A DNA stretch of 64,000 bases from Flavihumibacter fluminis (GTDB taxonomy: Bacteria; Bacteroidota; Bacteroidia; Chitinophagales; Chitinophagaceae). Positions 8,715-16,421 of this stretch are shown one piece after another (position 1 is the stretch's first letter; each line of letters begins with the position of its first letter). The position numbers and the translations under genes were made by a program. Under the pieces are notes generated by a model that ran no database searches, was not told the DNA's origin, and was given only the letters and a program-made list of their open reading frames with translations. The stretch is taken from assembly GCF_021491375.1 (NCBI RefSeq), contig NZ_JAKEVY010000001.1, forward strand, positions 310,001 to 374,000, read 5' to 3'.

Positions 8715-9155
8715 TCAATGCAACAAATAAGTAAAATGTATCGCATTAAGTTCGGTACTGGCATTCGTTTTCCGATAAAAACGAACCGCCTCCAGGTCAT
8801 AGGCTTCAGCTTCCACATACGCATGATCAAATCCCTGTTGCTTACAATAACGAACTAGTTCTGCAATCAACAGGGTACCCAAACCCTTGCCCTGGTAACC
8901 GGGATGTACACCTACATCGTATATATAAGCCACTGGCCGAGGCACATAATAGCTCTTCAGCACGTACACAGTCAACCCTCCCACAACCTGCTGGTCCTGC
9001 TGCACAACAAAGACTAAAAAATTTGGATCACCAAGTAAAGCTTCCAAATAATCGTCACCTGGTATTGCTTCTTCAACTTCAAATACCTCCCGGAATATTT
9101 CCAGCAGGTATTTAAAATGCGAAAGCTCATCCGGATGTAGCTTTTTTACACTCAT
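8715..9155 (-). CDS. GNAT acetyltransferase, AAC(3)-I-like
   Basis: The protein is 146 residues with the GNAT fold: the acetyl-CoA loop is VHPGYQGKGLGTLLI (about residues 83-97), preceded by the strand PVAYIYDVGV. The overall pattern (D-Y-L-x-x-L-L, I-Y-D-x-x-V, Y-V-E-A, D-x-x-A-V-x-x-Y) follows the aminoglycoside 3-N-acetyltransferase type I group. Whether it acts on aminoglycosides is not shown by sequence. Chromosomal Bacteroidota members are often unlinked to resistance. A clear paralogue is encoded at 35751-36203. Confidence 0.75.
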   Translation of the reverse strand: MSVKKLHPDELSHFKYLLEIFREVFEVEEAIPGDDYLEALLGDPNFLVFVVQQDQQVVGGLTVYVLKSYYVPRPVAYIYDVGVHPGYQGKGLGTLLIAELVRYCKQQGFDHAYVEAEAYDLEAVRFYRKTNASTELNAIHFTYLLH

Positions 9156-9220
9156 ATTATAAATTTAAATAACTTTAATAAGTTCCCTTTACCACCCACC
9201 ATTATCAACCTATTGCAAGT

Positions 9221-10942
9221 ATGAGAACCTGTATTCCTGTCCTTACACTTCTGCTATTACTGGCGGCATGTAACCAGCCAGATAAAAAAGAAGAAGCAAA
9301 CAAAACACCCGATACCGTTTACTTCGGTGGTGATATCATCACCATGGAAGGTGATAGCGGCCAATATGCCGAAGCAGTGGTAGTTCGGGATGGCAAGATC
9401 CTCTTTGTTGGTCCAAAAGAACAAGCCCTGCAGTCTGCCAGTGACAACCCTGAACTGATCGACCTGAAGGGACAAACCCTCCTGCCCGGCTTTATTGATG
9501 CACACGGACACCTCTACATGGCCGGTATCCAGGCATTGGCTGCCAACCTCCTGCCTGCTCCCGATGGCCGGGGAAATGATATCGCCTCCCTTATTGAGGT
9601 TGCCAATCAATGGAAGGCAGCTAATGCTGCTATCATCAACAAAACCGGTTGGATCCTAGGCTTTGGGTATGATGAATCGCAACTCAAAGAACAACGCCAT
9701 CCTACTGCCGCAGACCTGGACAAGATTTCAAAAGACACGCCCGTGCTCTTCCTCCACCAATCCGGGCACCTGGCTGCTGTCAACACCAAAGGGCTAGAAC
9801 TATCCGGCATTACAGCTGAAACCAAAGATCCTCCAGGAGGCGTAATTCAGCGGATGAAAGGAAGCAGCCAACCCAATGGTGTGCTGGAAGAATCAGCAGT
9901 AATGGGACCAGCCTTTGAATTGATGAAAAAAGTGGACGACAAAGGCAATGAAACCCTGGTGCTTGCCGGACAAAAATCCTATGCCCGTTATGGCTTTACA
10001 ACCGCGCAGGAAGGCCGCGCTTCAAAAGTTGCCTGTGAAACTTACAAACGCATGAGTGATTCCGGCACCTTACTAATGGATATATATGCCTACCCGGATA
10101 TCCAATTAGAACTTGATTACATGAAAGCTAATGGCGTGCAGCCGGCATATAAAAATCATTTCAGAATAGCGGGAGTAAAACTTATTCTGGATGGCTCTCC
10201 TTCTGGCAAAACTGCCTGGCTTACCAAACCCTACAAAGTTCCCCCGCCTGGAAAGAACAAAGACTACAAAGGGTATCCGGCTATTCCGGATCCTGCTGTC
10301 CTTAATAACTTCGTAGACGAAGCGTACAAAAACAACTGGCAAATCATGACGCATTGCAATGGCGATGCTGCTGCCGATGCCTATCTCAAAGCTGTGCGCC
10401 TGGCTGCAAACAAATACGGCAATGAAAATAGAAGGACCATCATGATTCATGCACAAACAGTGCGGGAAGATCAACTGGATTCCATGAAAAACCTCGCCAT
10501 CATTCCCTCCTTTTTCTCCATGCACACCTATTACTGGGGAGATTGGCATCGGGATGAAACCCTTGGCAAGGAACGCGCCTATCGCATTTCGCCTACTGTT
10601 TCTGCTCTCAATCGCGGTATGATTTTCACCGAACACCACGATGCCCCTGTTGCCTTTCCGGATGCGCTCCGGGTGCTGCATGCTACTGTTAACCGGGTAA
10701 GCAGATCAGGTGATATCATCGGGCCGGATCAAAGCGTATCAACTTATACAGCTTTACAATCCATCACCTCCTGGGCAGCCTACCAGGCTTTTGAAGAAAA
10801 CCTCAAAGGCACCATCACCGCAGGTAAACTGGCTGATTTTGTACTCCTGGATAAGAATCCACTGAAAATTGATCCGATGACCCTTACTGACATTTCAATT
10901 AACGCAACCATCAAAGAAGGTAAAACCATTTATAGGAAATAA
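9221..10942 (+). CDS. Lipoprotein amidohydrolase (YtcJ-like)
   Basis: A 573-residue protein with a lipoprotein signal (LLLLLAAC near residue 16). The amidohydrolase-3 fold follows: metal motif PGFIDAHGHLYMAG (about residues 92-105), a carbamylated-lysine-type region, THCNGDAAADAY near 385, MIHAQTV near 405 and HHDAPV near 475, ending with the KLADFVLLDKNPL strand of the composite beta domain. It should hydrolyse C-N bonds of a small exported substrate, which is unknown. It is likely in the periplasm or at the outer membrane. Confidence 0.85.
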   Translation: MRTCIPVLTLLLLLAACNQPDKKEEANKTPDTVYFGGDIITMEGDSGQYAEAVVVRDGKILFVGPKEQALQSASDNPELIDLKGQTLLPGFIDAHGHLYMAGIQALAANLLPAPDGRGNDIASLIEVANQWKAANAAIINKTGWILGFGYDESQLKEQRHPTAADLDKISKDTPVLFLHQSGHLAAVNTKGLELSGITAETKDPPGGVIQRMKGSSQPNGVLEESAVMGPAFELMKKVDDKGNETLVLAGQKSYARYGFTTAQEGRASKVACETYKRMSDSGTLLMDIYAYPDIQLELDYMKANGVQPAYKNHFRIAGVKLILDGSPSGKTAWLTKPYKVPPPGKNKDYKGYPAIPDPAVLNNFVDEAYKNNWQIMTHCNGDAAADAYLKAVRLAANKYGNENRRTIMIHAQTVREDQLDSMKNLAIIPSFFSMHTYYWGDWHRDETLGKERAYRISPTVSALNRGMIFTEHHDAPVAFPDALRVLHATVNRVSRSGDIIGPDQSVSTYTALQSITSWAAYQAFEENLKGTITAGKLADFVLLDKNPLKIDPMTLTDISINATIKEGKTIYRK

Positions 10943-10949
10943 TATGCAG

Positions 10950-11483
10950 TCACCCCTTGATTGCCATTAAACGATTATTCAGCAGCGTAACCAACTCATT
11001 AAATTCAATCTGGAGGGAGTTGGAACTTATACTCAGGGGCGTTCCGTATGAATTGTAATTTAGTTGCATCAATTTTCGTTTTAAACCACTGGTTTGCCTG
11101 TTGATATAGTCCTGCGGATTTTTAACCTCTAGCAGAATTATCTTTTGCCGATTGATTTCTATAACTGAAATATTTTGCAGGTCACTCCATAGTATTTGTC
11201 CGGCTGAAATTCCGCCGGAATTATCTGTAAGTCCTACGCTGTCTATAATAAGTCCCGGCTTGTTTTCAGGTAGTTTTCGTGCAATCAATACAGCGATCGT
11301 TCCAAAAAACAGAATCGCTGCAATGCTGATAATCAGAATAAAAGTCGGGTTACCAAAGAGCGCATTGTTGATTTTTGGCGGATTGATCAGAAACCAGATG
11401 CCTGCAGCCACAAAAACAAGGGAGCCTGCTAAAAGTAATACCAGTTTCTTTTTGCTTAAGGGGATTTCTATATTTTCTTGCAT
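10950..11483 (-). CDS. STM3941-like membrane protein
   Basis: From the ATG at 11483 the protein is 177 residues: two adjacent membrane segments (about residues 13-35 and 42-66), then a soluble domain with GLTDNSGGISAGQILWSDLQ and a run of beta strands, the layout of STM3941-type proteins. A GTG at 11504 would add seven residues. I chose the ATG because MQENIEIPLSKKK is the usual kind of start for this family. It converges with the amidohydrolase gene, leaving a 7-base gap. The function is unknown. Confidence 0.65.
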   Translation of the reverse strand: MQENIEIPLSKKKLVLLLAGSLVFVAAGIWFLINPPKINNALFGNPTFILIISIAAILFFGTIAVLIARKLPENKPGLIIDSVGLTDNSGGISAGQILWSDLQNISVIEINRQKIILLEVKNPQDYINRQTSGLKRKLMQLNYNSYGTPLSISSNSLQIEFNELVTLLNNRLMAIKG

Positions 11484-11525
11484 GGTTGAAAGTGTATTGA
11501 TCACAGAATGATAAAGCTTATTAAA

Positions 11526-11897
11526 TTACCTGTGTTGATCTATCAAAATTACATTCCCATCAGGATCAGAAATGGTAATACTGGCAGGACCCGTTGTTTT
11601 TTCATCTGCTTCACTGGTTAATTGAAGTCCCGATGATTTAAGCTGTCGTTGGATTTCCCGGATATCATCAAACTCAGCAAGGTTGTTGGCATTCTCATCC
11701 CAACCCGGATTGAAGGTTAAAATATTACCTTGAAACATTCCCTGGAATAAGCCAATCAGAGCATTCTCATTCTTCATGATGAGATAGTTATTATCCATGT
11801 TTCCGGCAAAAACCTGAAAACCCATTTTTTCATAAAAGTCCTTGGATAACTGCAGGTCTTTTACACTCAGACTGATGGAGAAGGCTCCTAATTGCAT
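11526..11897 (-). CDS. VOC-family (glyoxalase/bleomycin-resistance fold) protein
   Basis: The protein is 123 residues, the length of a single VOC unit made of two beta-alpha-beta-beta-beta modules. The motifs are LSVKDLQLSKDFYEKMGF at the start of module 1 and ISDPDGNVILIDQH at the end of module 2, with the usual terminal acidic and histidine residues that can bind metal. The substrate is unknown. It is divergently oriented from the broken VOC gene at 11956, with 58 bases between the starts. Confidence 0.75.
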   Translation of the reverse strand: MQLGAFSISLSVKDLQLSKDFYEKMGFQVFAGNMDNNYLIMKNENALIGLFQGMFQGNILTFNPGWDENANNLAEFDDIREIQRQLKSSGLQLTSEADEKTTGPASITISDPDGNVILIDQHR

Positions 11898-11955
11898 ATG
11901 GTTTTCTTCCTAAATTACATAGAATTATTTATTAACATACCAAATACTAAGAACA

Positions 11956-12348
11956 ATGACTAATTCATTCAAACCAGCCAATTATAATTCTGTTTCGCCG
12001 TATTTCATTATACAGGATGCCCATAAGTTTATAGAATTTTTGAAAGCCGTATTTGATTCCAAAGAATTAAGACGATACGATAACCCGGATGGATCTATTA
12101 TGCACGCTGAATTCCAAATTGATGATTCTGTTATCATGCTGGGTAGCTCCTCTGAAAAATTCAAACCAATTGAACTGGTAATGCACGTCTATGTGCCCAA
12201 TGTTGACGAAACATTTGCAAAAGCCATACAGGCAGGATGTGAAAGCATCCAGGAACCAGGCGAACGGGAATGAGATCCGGACCGAAGGGGCACGTTCAAA
12301 GATCCTGCTGGTAATATGTGGTCAGTTGGAACCCAACTAAATGATTGA
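11956..12348 (+). pseudogene. PhnB-type VOC protein interrupted by an in-frame TGA
   Basis: The first 105 residues form a PhnB-like VOC protein (SVSPYFIIQDAHKFIEFLK, IMHAEFQIDDSVIMLGSS). The frame meets TGA at 12271-12273 and then continues without any frameshift as DPDRRGTFKDPAGNMWSVGT to a natural TGA at 12346-12348. In the family this position is glycine (E-G-D-P-D-R-R-G), so a single GGA-to-TGA change explains it. The truncated product would lack the last strands and the second metal-site residue. It is either a recent pseudogene or a sequencing error. Confidence 0.85.
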
Positions 12349-12356
12349 GTATCGAA

Positions 12357-13022
12357 TCAATCAAAAACGGACAGAATAATCTTTGTCAGGTCGCAAAAAA
12401 TAGTAGCTTCTTCAATTGAAACAGGCTTTCTGGAGGTCCTGAATAAAACTTTATTATTAAACAACTCAATCTCCATTTCGGGGAAATCAGCGAAATCGTC
12501 TAATTTTTTAAACTGCAGTAGATCTTGCAACCTCTTACCATCTTCTGTCAATACCTGAAATTTTCTTGAAAATTTTTTACTATCAGGAAAATCAAGATCC
12601 CTTTTTAAGAATATATCCTCTATTTTTTCTTTGATTGTTTCCTGATGAATATAGGTTCTTGGGTAACTTTTTTTAAGAGATATATGTCCAAATATATACT
12701 GGTCAGTACCAGAATTAGAATTCTTTGGGACCGGTAAAGAAGAAAAGTAATCTGCTAGTGAAACCCGTACTATTTTATCGCCAATAACAGATTTCATGGA
12801 ATGAGTAAGGGTTGCCGTTAAACTCTTGAACATATGAAACCCTTTCAGGTTTATATGAGAAGAGTCTTCACAATTTAATTCCCGTCGAATTACATTTAAG
12901 GAGTCATTAACCATCTTTTCATAGGCCTTTATCGCCGCCCTGGTTTTTTGAATCTCCTTATCGTTTGCAAAATCATCTCCAGAAAAATCTGGAATATGTT
13001 CATCATTGTACTGTGTCGTCAC
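12357..13022 (-). CDS. Hypothetical protein, partner of the DUF4259-like gene
   Basis: A 221-residue soluble acidic protein of mixed alpha/beta composition with no recognised motif. It starts at a GTG that overlaps the upstream TAG by one base (TAGTG), so it is translationally coupled to the 13022-13801 gene. The middle part has a short basic stretch (LKKSYPRTYIHQETIKEKIE). No signal peptide or membrane segment is present. The tight coupling suggests the two proteins act together, but neither sequence gives a function. Confidence 0.6.
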   Translation of the reverse strand: MTTQYNDEHIPDFSGDDFANDKEIQKTRAAIKAYEKMVNDSLNVIRRELNCEDSSHINLKGFHMFKSLTATLTHSMKSVIGDKIVRVSLADYFSSLPVPKNSNSGTDQYIFGHISLKKSYPRTYIHQETIKEKIEDIFLKRDLDFPDSKKFSRKFQVLTEDGKRLQDLLQFKKLDDFADFPEMEIELFNNKVLFRTSRKPVSIEEATIFCDLTKIILSVFD

Positions 13023-13801
13023 TAGCTGCTTATTTTACTTGCAAAAAGTTCTGGAATACTTTCATCAAGATCCCTCCAGAAGATATGATAAGACGGACGC
13101 TTAGCATCTTGCATAACCTTTATATTCTGCGCAATTAATTTTACTTTGTCTTTAGGTTCATATTTTTGTTTAACATCGCCCAAAAAAAACGTGGATTTAT
13201 TTCTCCCTAAAAAATCTTTTTGCTGAAGCGTAATAAAAGCCATTTTTTCTAAACTTTCTTTGTCTGTTGGAATAGTTGTATTAAAAAAATCAAGAAGTTC
13301 ACAAATCGGTTTTCGACCACCATTATCTTCATAGTGTCCAATTACTCTGAACAACGCAAATTTACCCGACGAATGAGAATAGCTAAAAACATCTCCAATT
13401 TCGAATGGAGTAAATTCTCTATAGACTTTAGCTATTTTCTTTTGTTGTGGTTGCTGTGAAAGCAACTTTTCTTTAAGTTTGATCAACTCCTTTTTTCGCT
13501 TTGCAACAAGCTTTTCATCACCTTCAAGTTCCCAACGTTTTAAGTCAGCATCAGTATCAATAACTTCTATTGCCTTTTGTTTCACTTCTTCAAGCAGGCG
13601 ACCAGTCTGCCATTGTACAGAAGCCAACGAAAGCCAGAAAACCGAAGCTTCATCATCAATAGATAATGCTTCAGCATTAGTTTCAATCAAAGATTTAGTT
13701 GCCTCCTCTGATCTCATACCTTCACCTATAAGCTCCTTAAACTCATCCCGAATATCACAGGCAAAATCATCTGAAAATATTGCTGTACCAAAAGTTCCCA
13801 T
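13022..13801 (-). CDS. DUF4259-like protein with C-terminal extension
   Basis: From the ATG at 13801 the protein (259 residues) starts MGTFGTAIFSDDFACDIRDEF, matching the start of DUF4259 proteins (M-G-x-W/F-G-x-G-I-F-x-D-D). An ATG nine codons upstream (13828) is also in frame, but it lies inside a dispersed repeat that recurs at 55463, so I reject it. The N-terminal ~100 residues form the helical DUF4259 domain. The rest is basic and beta-rich. It is coupled by a 1-base overlap to the following gene. The function is unknown. Confidence 0.65.
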   Translation of the reverse strand: MGTFGTAIFSDDFACDIRDEFKELIGEGMRSEEATKSLIETNAEALSIDDEASVFWLSLASVQWQTGRLLEEVKQKAIEVIDTDADLKRWELEGDEKLVAKRKKELIKLKEKLLSQQPQQKKIAKVYREFTPFEIGDVFSYSHSSGKFALFRVIGHYEDNGGRKPICELLDFFNTTIPTDKESLEKMAFITLQQKDFLGRNKSTFFLGDVKQKYEPKDKVKLIAQNIKVMQDAKRPSYHIFWRDLDESIPELFASKISS

Positions 13802-13819
13802 AAAGTAACTGATTATAAG

Positions 13820-13883
13820 CTTCGCCATATGAGACCCAAAAGATGGGAATCACAGGACAAGCTGCTACAATATATAAATTTCA
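13820..13883 (+). repeat. Dispersed repeat, copy 1 (matches 55463-55524)
   Basis: The first ~42 bases read CTTCGCCATATGAGACCCAA and continue to GGGAATCACAGGACAAG. Copy 2, near the other end of the accessory region, has the same order of matches with a few substitutions and one indel, in the same orientation. It overlaps the possible upstream start of the DUF4259-like gene. Confidence 0.6.
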
Positions 13884-13909
13884 GGATATATTTACATGCA
13901 TTACAACCA

Positions 13910-13966
13910 CTATTTAAATTAGAGCCCCGAACTGAGAACAGTCGGGGCTTTAACCTTATCCTGTGG
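13910..13966 (+). repeat. 57-bp hairpin repeat, copy 1 (matches 16362-16418)
   Basis: CTATTTAAATTAGAGCCCCG starts the unit and AACCTTATCCTGTGG ends it. In between, AGCCCCGA...TCGGGGCT folds into a hairpin. It matches the copy at 16362 in about 52 of 57 positions. Here it does not follow a gene end on either strand, so it looks like a displaced terminator or part of a small mobile element. The rest of the gap 13802-14123 holds no gene I can support. Confidence 0.65.
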
Positions 13967-14123
13967 TTATTACAAATCCGGCACAGAACAGATAAAAGGA
14001 TTCTTGCGCTGACCGGACAGATATCAAAAGTAATAAAAGAGATCTTATCGAATTGTATCTATTTTGGGAAATAGTTAAGAATTTTCATTTTATACCGATT
14101 GGCATATTACAATAATCAAACAA

Positions 14124-14618
14124 ATGAAAGAACTTAAAAAGATAGTTGAAAGCAAAACCAGGATTCATTACCAGGATTGCGATCCGTTTAATCATTTAAA
14201 CAACTCCCGTTATATTGATTACATGATGGAAGCCAGGACCGAACAATTGCTTGCCAACTATGATTTCAATATGGCGGATTTTGCTTTCAGGGACAAAATT
14301 GGTTGGGTAGCCGTCCAAAATCAGATATCTTATTTATATCCGGCTACCTGGATGGAAGTTGTCACGATTCAATCCAGATTAATCCAGTTTTCAGACTGGA
14401 GCGTAACAGTCGAAGCTTTGATGTGGGATGAACATAAAACAAAACTAAAATCAGTATTATGGAGTAAACTTGTTCACTTCAATATCAAAACACAAAAAAG
14501 CCATCAACATTCCGCCGAATTAATGTTTTTTTTTACAGCGGTTCATTTCCCCTTACCCGGCAATCAGGGATTTGAAGAAAGAATAAAAGCACTGAAAGAA
14601 TTGCCAGTCATAATTTAA
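14124..14618 (+). CDS. Acyl-CoA thioesterase (4HBT hot-dog fold)
   Basis: The protein is 164 residues. The N-terminal third has the 4-hydroxybenzoyl-CoA thioesterase pattern HYQDCDPFNHLNNSRYIDYM, with the catalytic aspartate in D-C-D-P-x-x-H-x-N and the following long helix. The central strands (VQNQISYLYPATWMEVVTI) fit the hot-dog fold. It should hydrolyse an acyl-CoA thioester. The chain length cannot be predicted. The C-terminal part diverges from FadM/YbgC proteins. It stands alone on the plus strand. Confidence 0.78.
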   Translation: MKELKKIVESKTRIHYQDCDPFNHLNNSRYIDYMMEARTEQLLANYDFNMADFAFRDKIGWVAVQNQISYLYPATWMEVVTIQSRLIQFSDWSVTVEALMWDEHKTKLKSVLWSKLVHFNIKTQKSHQHSAELMFFFTAVHFPLPGNQGFEERIKALKELPVII

Positions 14619-14627
14619 AAAATATGG

Positions 14628-15221
14628 CTATTGGTTCAACAGTATAATTCTTCTAAGTGCTACGAATGTTTGAAATGGCATTTCATGGATTCTTGGATTA
14701 ATCAACCAGGTTGGAATTTTCTGGGAAGGTTCGGAATGAAAATAATAGGTGATGGTAGTATTCCCTCCTTTTTCCTCCAGCAAAATATAGCCACTCGCTT
14801 TTTTTAAGGTGTACTTGCAACTCTTGGCACTATTGCTTCCTGCTATGGTAATAATACGTTTGTTATCCTGCTTAGCATCAAATTTCATTGTATACTGCAT
14901 GCATTCATTAGCGTATGGCCAGGGGTAGTCGGTTTCTAATAAAAACTGATGCATAGTTTCATTTTGACTGATCAATTTTACAGAAGAAGTAAAGGCAAAC
15001 CAGTCAGTGTATCTACGCACATCTTTAATAATTTTCACAATATCAGCTTCACTAGCCTCTAGTGACATCTCTGCTTTAAAAGCAAAGTAGGAACTTCCAG
15101 AAACTGGACCTACCCATACCCGGATCCCATCTTTTTCTTTCACAAGATTAAAGTTGTGCTGGACTATAATTTTAATTCCAGAAAAAAACAGGCAAGTCAA
15201 CATTATTATCCACTTTATCAT
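14628..15221 (-). CDS. Secreted START-domain lipid-binding protein
   Basis: A 197-residue protein with a signal peptide (MIKWIIMLTCLFFSG) and a START/Bet v1-like domain: GIRVWVGPVSGSSYFAFKAEM opens the first strands, followed by the helix DIVKIIKDVRRYTDWF and beta strands closing with a C-terminal helix. START proteins bind hydrophobic ligands in a deep cavity. It follows the small membrane protein gene by 4 bases and is almost certainly in its operon. The ligand is unknown. Confidence 0.75.
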   Translation of the reverse strand: MIKWIIMLTCLFFSGIKIIVQHNFNLVKEKDGIRVWVGPVSGSSYFAFKAEMSLEASEADIVKIIKDVRRYTDWFAFTSSVKLISQNETMHQFLLETDYPWPYANECMQYTMKFDAKQDNKRIITIAGSNSAKSCKYTLKKASGYILLEEKGGNTTITYYFHSEPSQKIPTWLINPRIHEMPFQTFVALRRIILLNQ

Positions 15222-15225
15222 ACCC

Positions 15226-15633
15226 TTACACCTGTTCTTTGTATTTTATTAGTTTAAGGAAATAGCCAATAAATACAATACAAAACAGAAAATCACCAAT
15301 TACGATAATTAGTATTTTTTGATTCGCAAGATTAGCATGGAATAACTGTAATTCTGAAATGGCAAAAGCCAATTTACCTATCCCCCCAACTAAAGCAATG
15401 CCCCAATGTTTAATTGGATTATATGCTACCAATAGATAGCCAATAAAAAACAGAAAGGTGGTTCCCCAGGCACCTCTATATATTTCGAAAAAAAGAGGAT
15501 CAGTAAGTGGTTTGTCAAATACTCCTTCAAAAGTGAAAGCCGTATTAAAATAACCAAAGCAGGTACCTATCAAATTCCATAACGCGGCAAGTAAGAAGAT
15601 CCAGGAATAAAAAGAAAAGTCTTTAGCACGCAT
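15226..15633 (-). CDS. Four-helix membrane protein
   Basis: A 135-residue protein with four hydrophobic segments (about residues 8-26, 57-75, 80-98 and 108-128) and a long first loop. I do not recognise the family. It is the first gene of a two-gene unit with the START-domain protein (4-base gap). A good -7 box (TAGTTTTG on the minus strand) lies 34-41 bases upstream of its start. A role in membrane lipid handling is conceivable from the partner but unproven. Confidence 0.65.
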   Translation of the reverse strand: MRAKDFSFYSWIFLLAALWNLIGTCFGYFNTAFTFEGVFDKPLTDPLFFEIYRGAWGTTFLFFIGYLLVAYNPIKHWGIALVGGIGKLAFAISELQLFHANLANQKILIIVIGDFLFCIVFIGYFLKLIKYKEQV

Positions 15634-15666
15634 AAATAATTGATTTTGTACCCTTTATCAGCGACA

Positions 15667-15674
15667 CAAAACTA
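15667..15674 (-). promoter_or_regulatory. -7 box of the 15633 operon
   Basis: TAGTTTTG on the minus strand exactly fits TAnnTTTG, the Bacteroidota -7 element. It lies 34 bases upstream of the membrane-protein start and only 41 bases after the end of the upstream Crp-like gene. Confidence 0.5.
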
Positions 15675-15714
15675 ACATTCCAGGCAACTAAAGATCTTTA
15701 CATAGGTAAAGAAA

Positions 15715-16302
15715 TCAAATTGGTTTTTTCTTTACAGCCAACTCTTTTCTGATGCGACTGAGTTGAATGGCTGAAATACCTAAATAAGATGCTATGTGAT
15801 ACTGTGGAATAAGTTGCTCCAAAGACGGAAACTCAACCTTGAATACCAAATAACGTTGTGTGGCATTCAGCAGTACAATGTCTAATTCTTTTTTTTCTTT
15901 TTCGATGAAATAATATTCAGCAATTTTTCTTACCAGTCGTTCCAGGTCCTGATGTTCGTCAAAAAGCTGAACCAAGTCTGAGTAAGTACAGGAATATACC
16001 ATACAATCGGTAAGTGCCTGTTGTGCAATTAAGTTTGGCTTAGATGTCAATAAGGATGAATAGGCCCCGATGATACTTGGACCAACAAAAAACTGTTTGT
16101 TGTATTCTTGACCGGCTGCATTAGAAAAGAAAGCTCTAACAACTCCGGATTCTAAAAACCCGATTTTTTTTGCAACTTGATTTTGTTTAGCAAAATATTG
16201 GTTTTTCAATATTTTTTCTGGAGTAAGCAGTTGTGATATTTTCAGCCAGGTAAGATTGCTGATTGGCGAGATGGCATTAATATAGGCATTGATATTGTCC
16301 AA
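15715..16302 (-). CDS. Crp/Fnr-family transcriptional regulator
   Basis: A 195-residue protein with an N-terminal cNMP-binding-like domain and a C-terminal winged helix, HIASYLGISAIQLSRIRKEL, very close to that of the Crp-like protein at 7564. It lacks Fnr-type cysteines. The membrane-protein/START operon follows on the same strand and may be its target. A -7 box sits 46 bases upstream of the ATG. The effector is unknown. Confidence 0.82.
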   Translation of the reverse strand: MDNINAYINAISPISNLTWLKISQLLTPEKILKNQYFAKQNQVAKKIGFLESGVVRAFFSNAAGQEYNKQFFVGPSIIGAYSSLLTSKPNLIAQQALTDCMVYSCTYSDLVQLFDEHQDLERLVRKIAEYYFIEKEKKELDIVLLNATQRYLVFKVEFPSLEQLIPQYHIASYLGISAIQLSRIRKELAVKKKPI

Positions 16303-16347
16303 TTCTGAATATTTGTTGGATTCAGTGATTTATACTGCTGATTGGAC

Positions 16348-16355
16348 CAAAGATA
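16348..16355 (-). promoter_or_regulatory. -7 box of the Crp-like gene
   Basis: TATCTTTG on the minus strand is a perfect match to the Bacteroidota -7 consensus. It is 46 bases upstream of the regulator's ATG. Confidence 0.55.
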
Positions 16356-16361
16356 CTACCC

Positions 16362-16418
16362 CTATTTAAATTAAAGCCCCAAACTGAGATCAGCTGGGGC
16401 TTTAACCTTATCCTGTGG
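16362..16418 (-). terminator. Hairpin terminator, copy 2 of the 57-bp repeat
   Basis: Downstream of the phosphatase stop (minus strand), AAAGCCCCA...TGGGGCTTT forms a stable hairpin followed by a short T/A-rich run. The whole 57-bp unit is shared with 13910-13966. Confidence 0.6.
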
Positions 16419-16421
16419 AAC

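Noticed and set aside
11956-12348. TGA read as an amino acid (recoding)
   Set aside because: Other genes here end at TGA normally, with no signs of reassignment or a selenocysteine element. A point mutation is simpler.
13829-14074. Open frame of 81 codons on the plus strand
   Set aside because: It begins inside the dispersed repeat shared with 55463 and runs through the 57-bp hairpin repeat. Its length and composition come from these repeats and not from a conserved protein.
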